Shown: piece by piece, positions 16,520 to 24,515 of the stretch
Numbering within the stretch: position 1 is the first letter of the stretch
How the letters are laid out: each line of letters begins with the position of its first letter
Assembly: GCF_024693525.1 (NCBI RefSeq)
Contig: NZ_JAILKR010000089.1
Location: forward strand, 1 to 25,121
DNA: 25,121 nucleotides
Reading direction: 5' to 3'
Source of the DNA: Selenomonas sp.
Lineage (GTDB): Bacteria; Bacillota_C; Negativicutes; Selenomonadales; Selenomonadaceae
Notes under the pieces: generated by a model
The model's database searches: none
Told to the model about the DNA's origin: nothing
Seen by the model: only the letters and a program-made list of their open reading frames with translations
Translations under genes and position numbers: made by a program

Positions 16520-17584
16520 TCAATACTGCATATAACGTTCCAGTTCCGTGCGGATTGCCGGCTCGACATCGCGCTTGCGGTCTGCATTGTTCTTGAGGAC
16601 CGCATGATTGGCATCCGCCCCAGCAAAGGCTTTTTTCGCTACGGATTCAGCCATATCCCCCGTATACAAGAGTTCTGCTGCGCCCGTGCTGCGGTTTTTG
16701 AGCACAAGGAAATAGAGTATTCCGGTTTTGCGGCCAGGAATCTTATTCATATATGCCAGCATGCGCTCCTTCATCTGGGCAAACTCTTCATCATTGAGGC
16801 ATTCCAACTGACTGATGGTCATCGCCCAATCTTTTACGACGTAGTCCTTGCAATCCGTCTCAAAGATTTCCTTGTCACTCATGCCCTCATGGGTAAACGC
16901 CGCTTTTTCCAATGCCTTATGGAACACGTTAATGTCCTCGACCCCAGCCTTTCCCTTGAGCTCTTCATAGGCCTGACGGTCCAGCGCCGTCACATTGCTG
17001 CCCTGTAAGTTGTCCGTTGCCGACATTACCCCGGCAAACAAAACTCCCGCGATTGCCTTTGGCATATCGACACCAGTTTCCTTGAAGGAAAGATACACGA
17101 TAGAAGAAGTCGCCGCCGTCGGGATATTTCGCGAATAAACCAAGCCATCGGATTGCAAGCCCCCCAAGTTATGGCGGTCAATGACCTCCACGATGCGGGC
17201 TTTTTTCATGCCATTTATGGCTGCCCCATAGCTGCTGTGATCCACGAGAATGACCTGCTGGCCTGTCGCATCATGCATCACCGTCGGCTGGGGGATGTGG
17301 AAATACTCCAACATATAGCTCATATCGCGGTTAAGAGGCGCCGACACTCGGGGCTCCGTTGCCATGCCCAGCTGGGATTTCAAGTAAGCATAGCCAATGG
17401 TCGCTCCCACGGAATCCATATTCTGACTTTCCGGGCCGATAACACAGGTCGTCTTGTTCTGATAATCCACACCAGAATAAAGGGCCCGGTAATCCACTGA
17501 CGCCGCCAAAGCCTCCACAGGAACTGCCACCCAGGAAGCTGCCAACATTACTGCCACAATCTTTGCTAAGGATTTCTTTTGCAT
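16520..17584 (-). CDS. Exported, metal-site-degenerate homologue of family II inorganic pyrophosphatase
   Basis: The 354-residue product starts with a signal peptide (MQKKSLAK, hydrophobic 9-21, likely cleavage around ALAA at 25-28). The mature part lines up along its length with PpaC-type DHH pyrophosphatases: SVGATIGYAYLKSQLG, VILVDHSS, EVIDRH, and the C-terminal phosphate-binding RKRDVEP. Compared with the B. subtilis enzyme as I recall it, the first metal ligand His is Pro51, the next Asp is Asn55, DHH has become Asp-Arg-His (136-138) and the late SD aspartate is Ala189; Asp57 and Asp115 remain. Classical Mn-dependent PPi hydrolysis is therefore unlikely. Known family members are cytoplasmic, so export is also unexpected. 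The ATG at 17584 follows AAGGAG by 8 nt, 2 bp after the UPF0158 gene stop. Confidence 0.85.
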   Translation of the reverse strand: MQKKSLAKIVAVMLAASWVAVPVEALAASVDYRALYSGVDYQNKTTCVIGPESQNMDSVGATIGYAYLKSQLGMATEPRVSAPLNRDMSYMLEYFHIPQPTVMHDATGQQVILVDHSSYGAAINGMKKARIVEVIDRHNLGGLQSDGLVYSRNIPTAATSSIVYLSFKETGVDMPKAIAGVLFAGVMSATDNLQGSNVTALDRQAYEELKGKAGVEDINVFHKALEKAAFTHEGMSDKEIFETDCKDYVVKDWAMTISQLECLNDEEFAQMKERMLAYMNKIPGRKTGILYFLVLKNRSTGAAELLYTGDMAESVAKKAFAGADANHAVLKNNADRKRDVEPAIRTELERYMQY

Positions 17585-17586
17585 CG

Positions 17587-18009
17587 TCACCGCTCCTTAT
17601 CTTCATACTCCAGCTGATTTTCCTCGCACCAGTCACGGGCAATCTCTACCAGCCGTTCGTCAAGGTAGTCTTCCCAAACCTTTTTTAACAACAGATGTTT
17701 TACCTGATGATGAAATCTGGCCACTGCCCCCGGCCCTTTCAACGCCTCCAGCAGACGTTCCTTGGTATCCTCCCGATTGCAGGTTTCGGCAAATCCCTGC
17801 ATGATGGCTGGCATATCATCATCGATGACATTCGGCACCGGAATATAATGTTCCCAGTCATCCTCAATGTCAAAGACATGATCGAGTGCTTCTTCCTCTC
17901 CCATATCCTCTTCGAGCAGGATGACCTTGCCCTGTGCAATATCGACATAGCTTTGCCGCACATCGGATTCCCGCATGGCCGCCGCCAGTTCTTTGAGTTT
18001 TACTTTCAT
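17587..18009 (-). CDS. UPF0158 family protein
   Basis: The 140-residue acidic protein starts at the ATG at 18009, with GGAGG 7 nt upstream; the frame is open further upstream but with no ribosome site. It matches the uncharacterised UPF0158 pattern: an acidic N-terminal half, WEHYIPVPN, an AL-GPGAVARF segment, and the C-terminal ARDWCEENQLEYED. The function is unknown. It is the first gene of a two-gene unit with the exported pyrophosphatase homologue, whose ribosome site lies within its last codons. Confidence 0.82.
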   Translation of the reverse strand: MKVKLKELAAAMRESDVRQSYVDIAQGKVILLEEDMGEEEALDHVFDIEDDWEHYIPVPNVIDDDMPAIMQGFAETCNREDTKERLLEALKGPGAVARFHHQVKHLLLKKVWEDYLDERLVEIARDWCEENQLEYEDKER

Positions 18010-18057
18010 AGTATTGCCTCCGTTTTTGCATTCTTTTTTATTGTACACGGTTTCCCG

Positions 18058-18090
18058 GAAAAAGAAAAGCCTTCCCCTTTCGGGAAAGAC
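18058..18090 (-). terminator. Terminator of aroF-tyrA
   Basis: On the minus strand GTCTTTCCC pairs with GGGGAAGGC around a GAAA tetraloop (9 bp including G-T pairs), followed by TTTTCTTTTT. It begins 8 bp after the tyrA stop. Confidence 0.88.
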
Positions 18091-18098
18091 TTTATCGA

Positions 18099-18995
18099 TT
18101 AATTCGTATCGAATTTTTTGGCGGCATTTTGGAGCAAGCTGTCCCGCCGCTGTTTGGACGCGACAAAATAATCGTGCACCGCCTGACGGTCGTGATTTTC
18201 GCAGGCCGTGATGACTTCCCCCAAGATATTCTGCAGCTGTTTGAGATTGGTCACAATGGCCTCCCCATTGGTCATGCAGATATCCGCCCACATGTCCGCA
18301 TTAGAAGAAGCAATGCGCGTGGTATCCTTGAAACCGCCGCCAATCAGCTTGATGCAGGAATCCAGATCCCCCCCGGTGCGATTTAAGAGCGTTACCAGCG
18401 CCGCCGCCGTCACATGGGGCACATGGCTGATAACCGAGGCACAGCGGTCATGCTTGGCAATATCCATTGTGGTGAAATTAGCCCCAGTATGCCGCAGCAC
18501 CGCCATGAGTTTCTCGTGGGCTTCCTTCGGCGCCCCCGTATCTTCCACTATCACATAGGCCTTGCCCACAAAGAGGTCCTTCTGGGCAGCGGTGACGCCG
18601 CTTTTTTCCCGCCCCGTCATGGGATGTCCGGCGATGTAATAGACATCCTCCGGCAGGATTTTCTGCAAATGCTGCCAGATGTACTGCTTCGTGCTGCCAG
18701 CATCGGTAAGGATTGCGCCTTTTTTTAGGTAGGGCAGGATTTTCTCCACCATGGGCACAATCTGCAGCACCGGCGGGCTCAGAAAGACAATGTCCGCGTC
18801 CTTGACTACCGTCTCGATATCCGCGTCCGCATAGTCCACCGCCCCAAGCTTCACGGCGTTATCCATGGAAGCTTTCGTGCGGCAAAGTCCCGTAATGTAG
18901 ATGTCCTCTCCCATCTTCTCCTTTAAGCAAAGGCCCAAAGAACCGCCGATAAGGCCCACGCCGATGATGGCAAGATTCACCCGTTTTTTGCTCAT
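18099..18995 (-). CDS. tyrA: Prephenate dehydrogenase
   Basis: The 298-residue NAD-dependent enzyme converts prephenate to 4-hydroxyphenylpyruvate for tyrosine synthesis. It has the Rossmann loop IGVGLIGGSLG (11-21), LTDAGSTK (97-103), and the catalytic His124 in AGHPMTGREKSG. The C-terminal helical domain is of normal length and there is no fused ACT domain, so feedback through an ACT module is not expected. Its ATG overlaps the aroF stop by 4 nt (ATGA), indicating coupled translation under the same T-box leader. Confidence 0.94.
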   Translation of the reverse strand: MSKKRVNLAIIGVGLIGGSLGLCLKEKMGEDIYITGLCRTKASMDNAVKLGAVDYADADIETVVKDADIVFLSPPVLQIVPMVEKILPYLKKGAILTDAGSTKQYIWQHLQKILPEDVYYIAGHPMTGREKSGVTAAQKDLFVGKAYVIVEDTGAPKEAHEKLMAVLRHTGANFTTMDIAKHDRCASVISHVPHVTAAALVTLLNRTGGDLDSCIKLIGGGFKDTTRIASSNADMWADICMTNGEAIVTNLKQLQNILGEVITACENHDRQAVHDYFVASKQRRDSLLQNAAKKFDTN

Positions 18996-20005
18996 AATTT
19001 CCGGCCCATGACTTCCGCAATCTTACCCAAATCCTCCATCAGGCGATTGAAGTTTTTCGGCGTAAGACTCTGATCGCCATCGGAAAGAGCAACTTCCGGA
19101 TGCGGATGAACCTCGATGATAAGACCGTCACAGCCAGCGGCTACCGCTGCCCGTGCCATGGGTTTAACCATCTGCCAGCGGCCCGTGCCGTGGCTGGGGT
19201 CAACGATAATCGGCAGATGGGAAAGCTCCTTAATAGCTGCCACAGCGCTGAGGTCCAGGGTATTGCGGGTAAAGGTCTCATAGGTGCGGATGCCGCGCTC
19301 ACAGAAGATAACCTGCTCGTTGCCGCCAGCCATGATGTACTCGGCGGCGTTGAGCCACTCGCTAATGGTTGCCGACAGGCCGCGTTTAAGCATTACCGGC
19401 TTTTTCGCATGGCCCAATGCCTTCAGCAGCTGGAAGTTCTGCATGTTACGGGCTCCCACCTGGTATACATCGGCGTACTTGCCCACCAGTTCGATATCAT
19501 CCTTGTCCACAATCTCCGTTACCACTTTGAGCCCCTCTTCGTCGGCTACCTGACGCAGCATCTTGAGGCCTTCTTCGGCCAGGCCCTGGAAATCATAGGG
19601 GCTGGTCCGGGGCTTGAAAGCGCCGCCCCGGAGGAACTGAGCACCGCCAGCCTTAACGGCCTTAGCGGCCTCACGGAGCTGCTCCATGCTCTCCACGGAG
19701 CAGGGGCCAGCCATAACGACGATTTCCTCGCCGCCGACTTTCACGCCATCTACATCCACCACGGAATCTTCCGGATGCCAAGTGCGGCTGACCAATTTGT
19801 ATTTTTCCGTAATGCGGACAGTTTTTTCCACGCCCTCCATCATGTTCATCTCAAGGCCGGCGATTTTCTTCTTGTCGCCGATGACGCCGACAATGGTGAC
19901 CTCCTCACCAGTCGAGACGTGAACCTTGAGGCCGGCGGCCTCTACTTTATGAATAACTTTATCCAGGTTTTCTTTCGTTGCGTTTGGGCTCATTACAATA
20001 ATCAT
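18992..20005 (-). CDS. aroF: 3-deoxy-7-phosphoheptulonate synthase (DAHP synthase, type I-beta)
   Basis: The 337-residue enzyme makes DAHP from PEP and erythrose 4-phosphate, the first step of the shikimate pathway. An N-terminal ferredoxin-like regulatory domain (about 1-65) precedes the barrel, as in the Thermotoga enzyme. Seen are GPCSVES with metal ligand Cys102, [15 protein letters not shown] (Lys131), VMLKRGLS, and DPSHGTG with [15 protein letters not shown]. The ATG at 20005 is preferred to 20020 because GGAGGGAAGGA stands just before it. It is cotranscribed with tyrA and controlled by the T-box at 20075-20330. Confidence 0.95.
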   Translation of the reverse strand: MIIVMSPNATKENLDKVIHKVEAAGLKVHVSTGEEVTIVGVIGDKKKIAGLEMNMMEGVEKTVRITEKYKLVSRTWHPEDSVVDVDGVKVGGEEIVVMAGPCSVESMEQLREAAKAVKAGGAQFLRGGAFKPRTSPYDFQGLAEEGLKMLRQVADEEGLKVVTEIVDKDDIELVGKYADVYQVGARNMQNFQLLKALGHAKKPVMLKRGLSATISEWLNAAEYIMAGGNEQVIFCERGIRTYETFTRNTLDLSAVAAIKELSHLPIIVDPSHGTGRWQMVKPMARAAVAAGCDGLIIEVHPHPEVALSDGDQSLTPKNFNRLMEDLGKIAEVMGRKL

Positions 20006-20074
20006 ATTCCTTCCCTCCAAATGGTTTTGTGATGCACGCTGATATAGAATCTCGCGAATAAAGAATGGAAATAG

Positions 20075-20103
20075 AAAAAGCCCGCCCCTCTACAGGGACG
20101 AGC
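20075..20103 (-). terminator. T-box-controlled terminator
   Basis: On the minus strand GCTCGTCCC (20095-20103) pairs with GGGGCGGGC (20080-20088) over a 6-nt loop, followed by TTTTT. It competes with the antiterminator containing the T-box sequence. Confidence 0.85.
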
Positions 20104-20330
20104 TGATATACCCGTGGTACCACCCTGCTTGCCGATGCAAGCCTCTCTATTCGGATACTGACATATCCTAGCCTATGATAACGGTGGCATCCGGCGCGGC
20201 CTACTAAAAGGTTCAGCCTGCTGCTCGGGAGTGTATTTCCATCGCGTCCTTCACGACGTCACACCACCCCGCCGCTCTCTTAGGAAGTCCTGCGATTTAC
20301 TTCTCTCCGTCCATGCATTTCACTTGTTGC
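20075..20330 (-). promoter_or_regulatory. T-box riboswitch, probably tyrosine-specific, upstream of aroF-tyrA
   Basis: The minus-strand leader carries the T-box sequence AGGGTGGTACCACGG (20112-20126). Upstream is a stem I region with GAGAAGTA on its 5' side and GGAAATACAC on its 3' side. The triplet TAC (20233-20235) in that context is the best specifier candidate, which would read tRNA-Tyr. The TGGT bulge predicts a tRNA with A73, which fits Tyr or Phe but not bacterial Trp (G73). Uncharged tRNA would favour the antiterminator over the terminator at 20075-20103. This fills the gene-free stretch 20006-20420. Confidence 0.9.
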
Positions 20331-20335
20331 TTAAT

Positions 20336-20364
20336 AATATATCAAGATAGCTCCACAATGTCAA
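20336..20364 (-). promoter_or_regulatory. Promoter of the T-box-aroF-tyrA unit
   Basis: On the minus strand TTGACA (20359-20364) and TATATT (20336-20341) are 17 bp apart. The start near 20329 gives a leader of about 320 nt before aroF. Confidence 0.85.
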
Positions 20365-20420
20365 TAGTTTTTTGTAAATGATTTGTAAAGTTGTTCCATT
20401 GGTGAAATACATTTATTCCG

Positions 20421-20873
20421 TCAATCTCGAATCATGGCGATTTCATCGCAGTTCGGGAACTTCGGACAATCGATGCATTCCTTCCAAACCTTGTGTGGAA
20501 GCTCTTCCTTGGTAATGGTACGGAACCCTAAGGTCTGAAAAAAACCCGGCTTATACGTCAGGGTAAAGAACTTCTCCACGCCTAAGGCTTTTCCTTCGTC
20601 AATGAGACGCGTCACAATCTCGGCACCGATTCCCTGACGGGTCATCTTGGGCGATACCGCCATGGTACGGATTTCTGCCAGACGGTCCCAAATCAAGTGC
20701 AGGCCACCAACGCCCACAATCTCTCCCTCATCATTTTCCGCGATCACCATATCGCGCAGCGTTTCATAAAGGGTATTACGCGAACGAGCCAACATCACGC
20801 CATCGGTCGCGTAATCCGACACCAGCGCATAGATTGCCTCGACATCATCAAATGTTGCTTTACGGTATTTCAC
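20421..20873 (-). CDS. GNAT N-acetyltransferase, short ArgA-like
   Basis: The 150-residue GNAT protein has the acetyl-CoA loop SPKMTRQGIGAEIV (about 74-87). It ends in LPHKVWKECIDCPKFPNCDEIAM, a C-terminal pattern I associate with stand-alone N-acetylglutamate synthase-like proteins, which acetylate glutamate at the start of arginine synthesis. That substrate is inferred. The start is GTG at 20873 with only a weak ribosome site. It lies 23 bp after nth and is probably cotranscribed with it. No hairpin terminator is evident after it; the aroF promoter begins within about 60 bp. Confidence 0.82.
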   Translation of the reverse strand: MKYRKATFDDVEAIYALVSDYATDGVMLARSRNTLYETLRDMVIAENDEGEIVGVGGLHLIWDRLAEIRTMAVSPKMTRQGIGAEIVTRLIDEGKALGVEKFFTLTYKPGFFQTLGFRTITKEELPHKVWKECIDCPKFPNCDEIAMIRD

Positions 20874-20896
20874 TCAATCATCTCATTTCCGAAAAT

Positions 20897-21532
20897 TCAT
20901 TCTGCCATCACACTGGGGCAGACATCAGCCAACGGACATGTTCCGCAAAGAGGCTTGCGAGCCTTACAGATTTTGCGACCATGCCAAATAAGCCAATGAT
21001 GGGCATCCGACCACTTCTCGCGCGGAATCACCCGTTGCAGTTCTTTTTCCACTTCTAGGGGCGTTGTCCCAACAGCCAGTTTCAACCGATTGCTGATGCG
21101 GAACACATGGGTATCCACCGCAATAGCCGGATGATGAAAGGCCACACTCATGACAACATTCGCCGTCTTGCGCCCCACCCCCGGCAATGATTCCAAATCT
21201 GCGAAGGAGTCAGGCACCTGCCCGCCAAACTTCTCACAGAGCATCTGGCAGGCCGCCAGGATATTCTTGGCCTTGTTGCGGAAAAGGCCACAATCGCGAA
21301 TCTCTTCCTCTAACTGCTCAACCCCTAGCGCTAAGATAGCCTCCGGCGTCGCCGCCTTCTGAAACAACCGGGCCGTCGTCACATTAACCCGTTTATCCGT
21401 GCACTGTGCCGACAAAATCACCGCAATCAATAGCTCAAAGGCATTGGAAAAGATGAGTTCCGGTTTGGCCCCCCGATAGGTTTCTTCCAAAATGGCGAGC
21501 TGTTCTTCCTTGATTTTCTTCGTTACCCGCAT
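20897..21532 (-). CDS. nth: Endonuclease III
   Basis: The 211-residue DNA glycosylase/AP lyase removes oxidised pyrimidines. The helix-hairpin-helix is LPGVGRKTANVV with catalytic Lys122, followed by Asp140 in VDTHVFR. The 4Fe-4S ligands Cys189, Cys196, Cys199 and Cys205 keep the C-X6-C-X2-C-X5-C spacing. The ATG at 21532 has AAGG 7 nt upstream; the in-frame GTG at 21538 is too close to that site. It is the first gene of a pair with the acetyltransferase. Confidence 0.96.
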   Translation of the reverse strand: MRVTKKIKEEQLAILEETYRGAKPELIFSNAFELLIAVILSAQCTDKRVNVTTARLFQKAATPEAILALGVEQLEEEIRDCGLFRNKAKNILAACQMLCEKFGGQVPDSFADLESLPGVGRKTANVVMSVAFHHPAIAVDTHVFRISNRLKLAVGTTPLEVEKELQRVIPREKWSDAHHWLIWHGRKICKARKPLCGTCPLADVCPSVMAE

Positions 21533-21562
21533 AGTCACACCTTCTTGTCAGCCGAATAAAGA

Positions 21563-21584
21563 AGCCTTCCCCGCAGGGAAGGCT
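21563..21584 (-). terminator. Hairpin terminator after the UPF0210 gene
   Basis: A 9-bp perfect stem AGCCTTCCC/GGGAAGGCT with a 4-nt loop, followed on the minus strand by the short T-rich TCTTTATT. It begins 9 bp after the stop at 21593. Confidence 0.75.
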
Positions 21585-21592
21585 ATATAATT

Positions 21593-22954
21593 TTAGTTCG
21601 TCAAGCTTCGGATTGGCGCCGGGATTCTGCCGCCGCGGGCAATAAACGCATCCGAACTGTACTGGTTCCGAACCGGTACAATCGGGCAGTAGCCTAAGAG
21701 ACCGCCGTACTCAACCATATCTCCAACTTTCGCGCCCGGAACCGGGATAACGCGAACCGCCGTGGTCTTGTTGTTAATCATGCCAATGGCAGCCTCATCG
21801 GCAATGATGCCGGAAATCGTAGCCGCCGAAGTGTCGCCTTCAATCGCAATCATGTCGAGGCCCACTGAGCATACGCAGGTCATAGCCTCGAGCTTCTCAA
21901 TGGAAAGACTGCCCGACTTGATGGCGGCAATCATCCCCTCATCCTCACTGACGGGGATGAACGCACCGGAAAGACCGCCCACATGGCTTGATGCCATAAG
22001 ACCGCCCTTCTTGACCGCATCGTTCAGGAGTGCCAATGCCGCCGTCGTACCTGGAGCACCACAGCTCTCAATCCCCATCTCCTCGATGATGCGGGCCACG
22101 CTGTCACCAACGGCAGGCGTCGGTGCCAAGGACAAGTCGATAATGCCAAAGGGCACGCCGAGGCGCTTCGATGCCTCCCGAGCCACCAGCTGACCAACGC
22201 GCGTAATCTTGAACGCCGTCTTCTTGATCGTCTCAGCAACTTCCGTAAAGTCAGCCCCTTTAAGGCCTTCCAGGGCGTGTTTTACAACCCCCGGGCCACT
22301 GACGCCAACGCTTACCACCTTGTCCGCTTCGCTGACACCATGGAAAGCACCAGCCATGAACGGATTGTCCCCCGGCGCATTGCAGAATACGACAAGTTTT
22401 GCACAACCAAGGGCCTGGGTGTCACGGGTGAGTTCCGCCGTACGCTTAATGACCTCGCCCATCTCACGAACGCAGTCCATATTGATACCCGTCTTCGTCG
22501 AACCGAGATTCACCGAAGAGCAAACGAGGTCCGTAGAGGCCAGCGCCTGGGGAATCGAATTGATGAGAACGCGATCACCATGGGTAAAGCCCTTCTCCAC
22601 CAGTGCCGAAAAACCGCCGATGAAATTTACGCCAACAGCTTTTGCCGCCCGATCCATGGCCTCTGCCACTGGAACATAAGAATCTGTCTTACAGGCATCT
22701 GCTGCAATGGCAATCGGCGTTACCGAAATGCGTTTGTGAATGATAGGGATTCCGTATTCGGCCTCGATATCTTCGCCAGTCTTCACCAAAAACTCCGCCG
22801 ACTTCGTAATCTTGTCATAGACGTTCTGGCAAAACTGGTTGATATTCGGATGCGCACAATCCCGAAGCGAAATCCCCATCGTAATCGTACGTACGTCGAG
22901 CTTGTTCTCCGTTATCATGGCATTGGTTTCTAAAATGTCATCTATTGTTATCAC
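21593..22954 (-). CDS. UPF0210 (PFL family, DUF711) protein
   Basis: The 453-residue product matches the conserved UPF0210 family over its full length. Examples are [14 protein letters not shown] near the N-terminus, [47 protein letters not shown] and the C-terminal [15 protein letters not shown]. The biochemical function is not established; the fold is distantly related to glycyl-radical enzymes, hence the PFL label, but no radical-domain motif is seen. The start is GTG at 22954 with AGGAGG 11 nt upstream. It follows the ACT-domain gene, the conserved UPF0237-UPF0210 pairing. Confidence 0.92.
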   Translation of the reverse strand: MITIDDILETNAMITENKLDVRTITMGISLRDCAHPNINQFCQNVYDKITKSAEFLVKTGEDIEAEYGIPIIHKRISVTPIAIAADACKTDSYVPVAEAMDRAAKAVGVNFIGGFSALVEKGFTHGDRVLINSIPQALASTDLVCSSVNLGSTKTGINMDCVREMGEVIKRTAELTRDTQALGCAKLVVFCNAPGDNPFMAGAFHGVSEADKVVSVGVSGPGVVKHALEGLKGADFTEVAETIKKTAFKITRVGQLVAREASKRLGVPFGIIDLSLAPTPAVGDSVARIIEEMGIESCGAPGTTAALALLNDAVKKGGLMASSHVGGLSGAFIPVSEDEGMIAAIKSGSLSIEKLEAMTCVCSVGLDMIAIEGDTSAATISGIIADEAAIGMINNKTTAVRVIPVPGAKVGDMVEYGGLLGYCPIVPVRNQYSSDAFIARGGRIPAPIRSLTN

Positions 22955-22984
22955 AGGTTCAAAATCCTCCTAAACGGTCAAATC

Positions 22985-23036
22985 TGACTTGTCAATTGAC
23001 AATTGACTTTTGACATCTGACTTTTGACATGTCAAA
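22985..23036. repeat. Cluster of GTCA/TGAC short repeats
   Basis: The gap between the ACT and UPF0210 genes is built of short related units. TGACTTTTGACAT occurs twice in tandem (about 23005-23031). TCAATTGACAATTGA (22992-23006) is a perfect 7-1-7 palindrome, and TTTGACATGTCAAA (23023-23036) is a 14-bp palindrome spanning the ACT stop codon. Confidence 0.7.
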
Positions 23037-23301
23037 TATTATGCATGACGTTAAAAATATCCTCATGCTGTGCCTTAATATCTACGTTGATTTCCTGTCC
23101 GCGCTCCTTGAGCGTCTTCTGCAGGTCCACCAGCTTGATTTTACTCTCGCTGATTTCCGCAATCAAAATCATGTTGAAGAAGCCATCCATGATGTTCTGA
23201 TTGATGGACAGGATATTGACATTGTTCTCGGCGAGGATTTGACTAACCATCGCGATGATACCGACACGGTCTTTACCAACGACTGTCACTACAAGTTTCA
23301 T
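23032..23301 (-). CDS. ACT domain protein, UPF0237 family
   Basis: The 89-residue protein is a single ACT domain plus a short tail. The opening KLVVTVVGKDRVGIIAMVSQILAENNVNI is typical of ligand-binding ACT modules, and the family is UPF0237, the usual partner of UPF0210. It presumably senses an amino acid or similar small ligand and regulates its partner (inference). AAGGAG stands before the ATG. It is the first gene of the pair, with a promoter at 23386-23414. Confidence 0.93.
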   Translation of the reverse strand: MKLVVTVVGKDRVGIIAMVSQILAENNVNILSINQNIMDGFFNMILIAEISESKIKLVDLQKTLKERGQEINVDIKAQHEDIFNVMHNI

Positions 23302-23385
23302 TTACACATTTCTCCTTCATATTCCAACTTCTACTTGTCATTGTGTAAACCATAGAACAATGTGTCAACACAAATCATCTTCTTC

Positions 23386-23414
23386 ATTATATCAAGGTAA
23401 GCCGCAAAAACCAA
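23386..23414 (-). promoter_or_regulatory. Promoter of the ACT-UPF0210 pair
   Basis: On the minus strand a perfect TATAAT (23386-23391) lies 17 bp from TTGGTT (23409-23414). The leader is about 80 nt and contains two similar direct elements (ATTGTGTAAAC and AATGTGTCAAC on the plus strand, 23340-23368) of unknown meaning. Confidence 0.65.
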
Positions 23415-23475
23415 TAGCCATGCGAAAATTCTTTCGAAAAAAACATGTCATATGTCCCAACTTTGACAATTGTCT

Positions 23476-23505
23476 TTGGCAAAACAGGAGCAGTCGCGCT
23501 ATAAT
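23476..23505 (+). promoter_or_regulatory. Promoter of the D-amino-acid aminotransferase gene
   Basis: TTGGCA (23476-23481) and a perfect TATAAT (23500-23505) are 18 bp apart, about 32 bp before the start codon. The palindrome GACAATTGTC (about 23465-23474) abuts the -35 and resembles the palindromes at 22992-23006. Confidence 0.75.
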
Positions 23506-23537
23506 AAAAAAAGCAATTATTGATTGGAGGATTTTCT

Positions 23538-24398
23538 ATGGACTATGGATTTTTTAACGGCCAATTTATCTCCCTTGACTCGGCATCGGTAAACCTCGAA
23601 GACCGCGGCTACCAGTTTGGCGATGGCATCTACGAGGTCACCCGGGTCTACAACGGCAAATGCTTTGCCTTAGACCGTCATCTGGCCCGCTGCCGCCGTT
23701 CCATGCGCGAACTGCGCATCCCCATCACCTACATGGATGAAGAACTCACTGCCATCCACTACGACCTCATCCAGAAAAGTGGCATCAAAGACGGCACAAT
23801 TTATTTCCAATTTACTCGTGGTACCGCCAAACGCACCCATGCCTTCCCAGACCAAGTCATCCCGAATCTCTCCATGACCATTCACGAATCAACACCTAAC
23901 CGCCAATGGCAGGAACACGGTATTGAATGTCTCTTGTGTGAAGACTTGCGCTGGCTGCGCTGTGATATCAAAAGTCTCAATCTTTTGGGAAGTGTACTAG
24001 CCAAACAGGCCGCTCATGACAAAGGTCTGCAGGGTGCCATCCAGTTTCGCAAGGATACGAATCTGATTACCGAAGGCTCAAGCAGCAACTTCTTTATCGT
24101 AAAAGACGGACTGATTTGGACGCATCCCACCGACCATCTTATCCTCAAAGGTGTCACACGCTCCATCCTGTTCGAAGAAATCATCCCGCAGCTCGGCTAT
24201 ACTGTCGTCGAAAAAGCCTTTACGCCGGAATTCGCCCTAAGTGCAGAAGAGGCCTTCGTCACAAGCACCAGCCTCGAAGTTACCCCAGTCATTGCCATCG
24301 ATGGTCATACGATTGGCAATGGCACCCCTGGCAAGATTACACAGAGCCTGCTTGAAAGCTACCGCAAACTCATCCAAAAAGAATGTTATCAAGCATAA
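23538..24398 (+). CDS. dat: D-amino-acid aminotransferase (D-alanine aminotransferase)
   Basis: The 286-residue fold-type IV PLP enzyme interconverts D-alanine and D-glutamate with their keto acids, supplying cell-wall D-amino acids. Motifs are DRGYQFGDGIYEV (22-34), the PLP lysine Lys145 in DIKSLNLL, EGSSSNFFIV (179-188) and the phosphate-binding TSTSLEVTPV. The length and lysine position match the Bacillus enzyme. The ATG at 23538 has GGAGG 7 nt upstream and is preferred to the in-frame start at 23520. It is divergent from the ACT-UPF0210 pair and appears monocistronic. Confidence 0.93.
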   Translation: MDYGFFNGQFISLDSASVNLEDRGYQFGDGIYEVTRVYNGKCFALDRHLARCRRSMRELRIPITYMDEELTAIHYDLIQKSGIKDGTIYFQFTRGTAKRTHAFPDQVIPNLSMTIHESTPNRQWQEHGIECLLCEDLRWLRCDIKSLNLLGSVLAKQAAHDKGLQGAIQFRKDTNLITEGSSSNFFIVKDGLIWTHPTDHLILKGVTRSILFEEIIPQLGYTVVEKAFTPEFALSAEEAFVTSTSLEVTPVIAIDGHTIGNGTPGKITQSLLESYRKLIQKECYQA

Positions 24399-24457
24399 AA
24401 AAGGGCAAATAACGCCATTCTAATGATTTATTTTCTGCGTTTTTGCAGGATTTATAC

Positions 24458-24499
24458 TTATTTCATCTAATTCTGTTCAATAGATTATTTATGAAATAA
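24458..24499. repeat. AT-rich inverted repeat between dat and the 55-residue ORF
   Basis: TTATTTCAT (24458-24466) and ATGAAATAA (24491-24499) are perfect 9-bp inverted copies 24 nt apart, ending 16 bp before the small ORF's start codon. No T-tract follows. It may be an operator or a weak terminator. Confidence 0.35.
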
Positions 24500-24515
24500 C
24501 TAATGAAAGGAATTG

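Noticed and set aside
16520..17584. Calling this gene an ordinary ppaC
   Set aside because: The signal peptide and loss of four expected metal-site residues make the standard enzyme label misleading.
19100..20032. 310-codon open frame on the plus strand
   Set aside because: It is entirely antisense to aroF, whose motifs are intact. There is no family pattern in the plus-strand product.
20075..20330. Tryptophan specificity for the aroF T-box
   Set aside because: The TGGT bulge pairs with a tRNA ending in A73-CCA, while bacterial tRNA-Trp has G73. No TGG was found in the specifier position considered.
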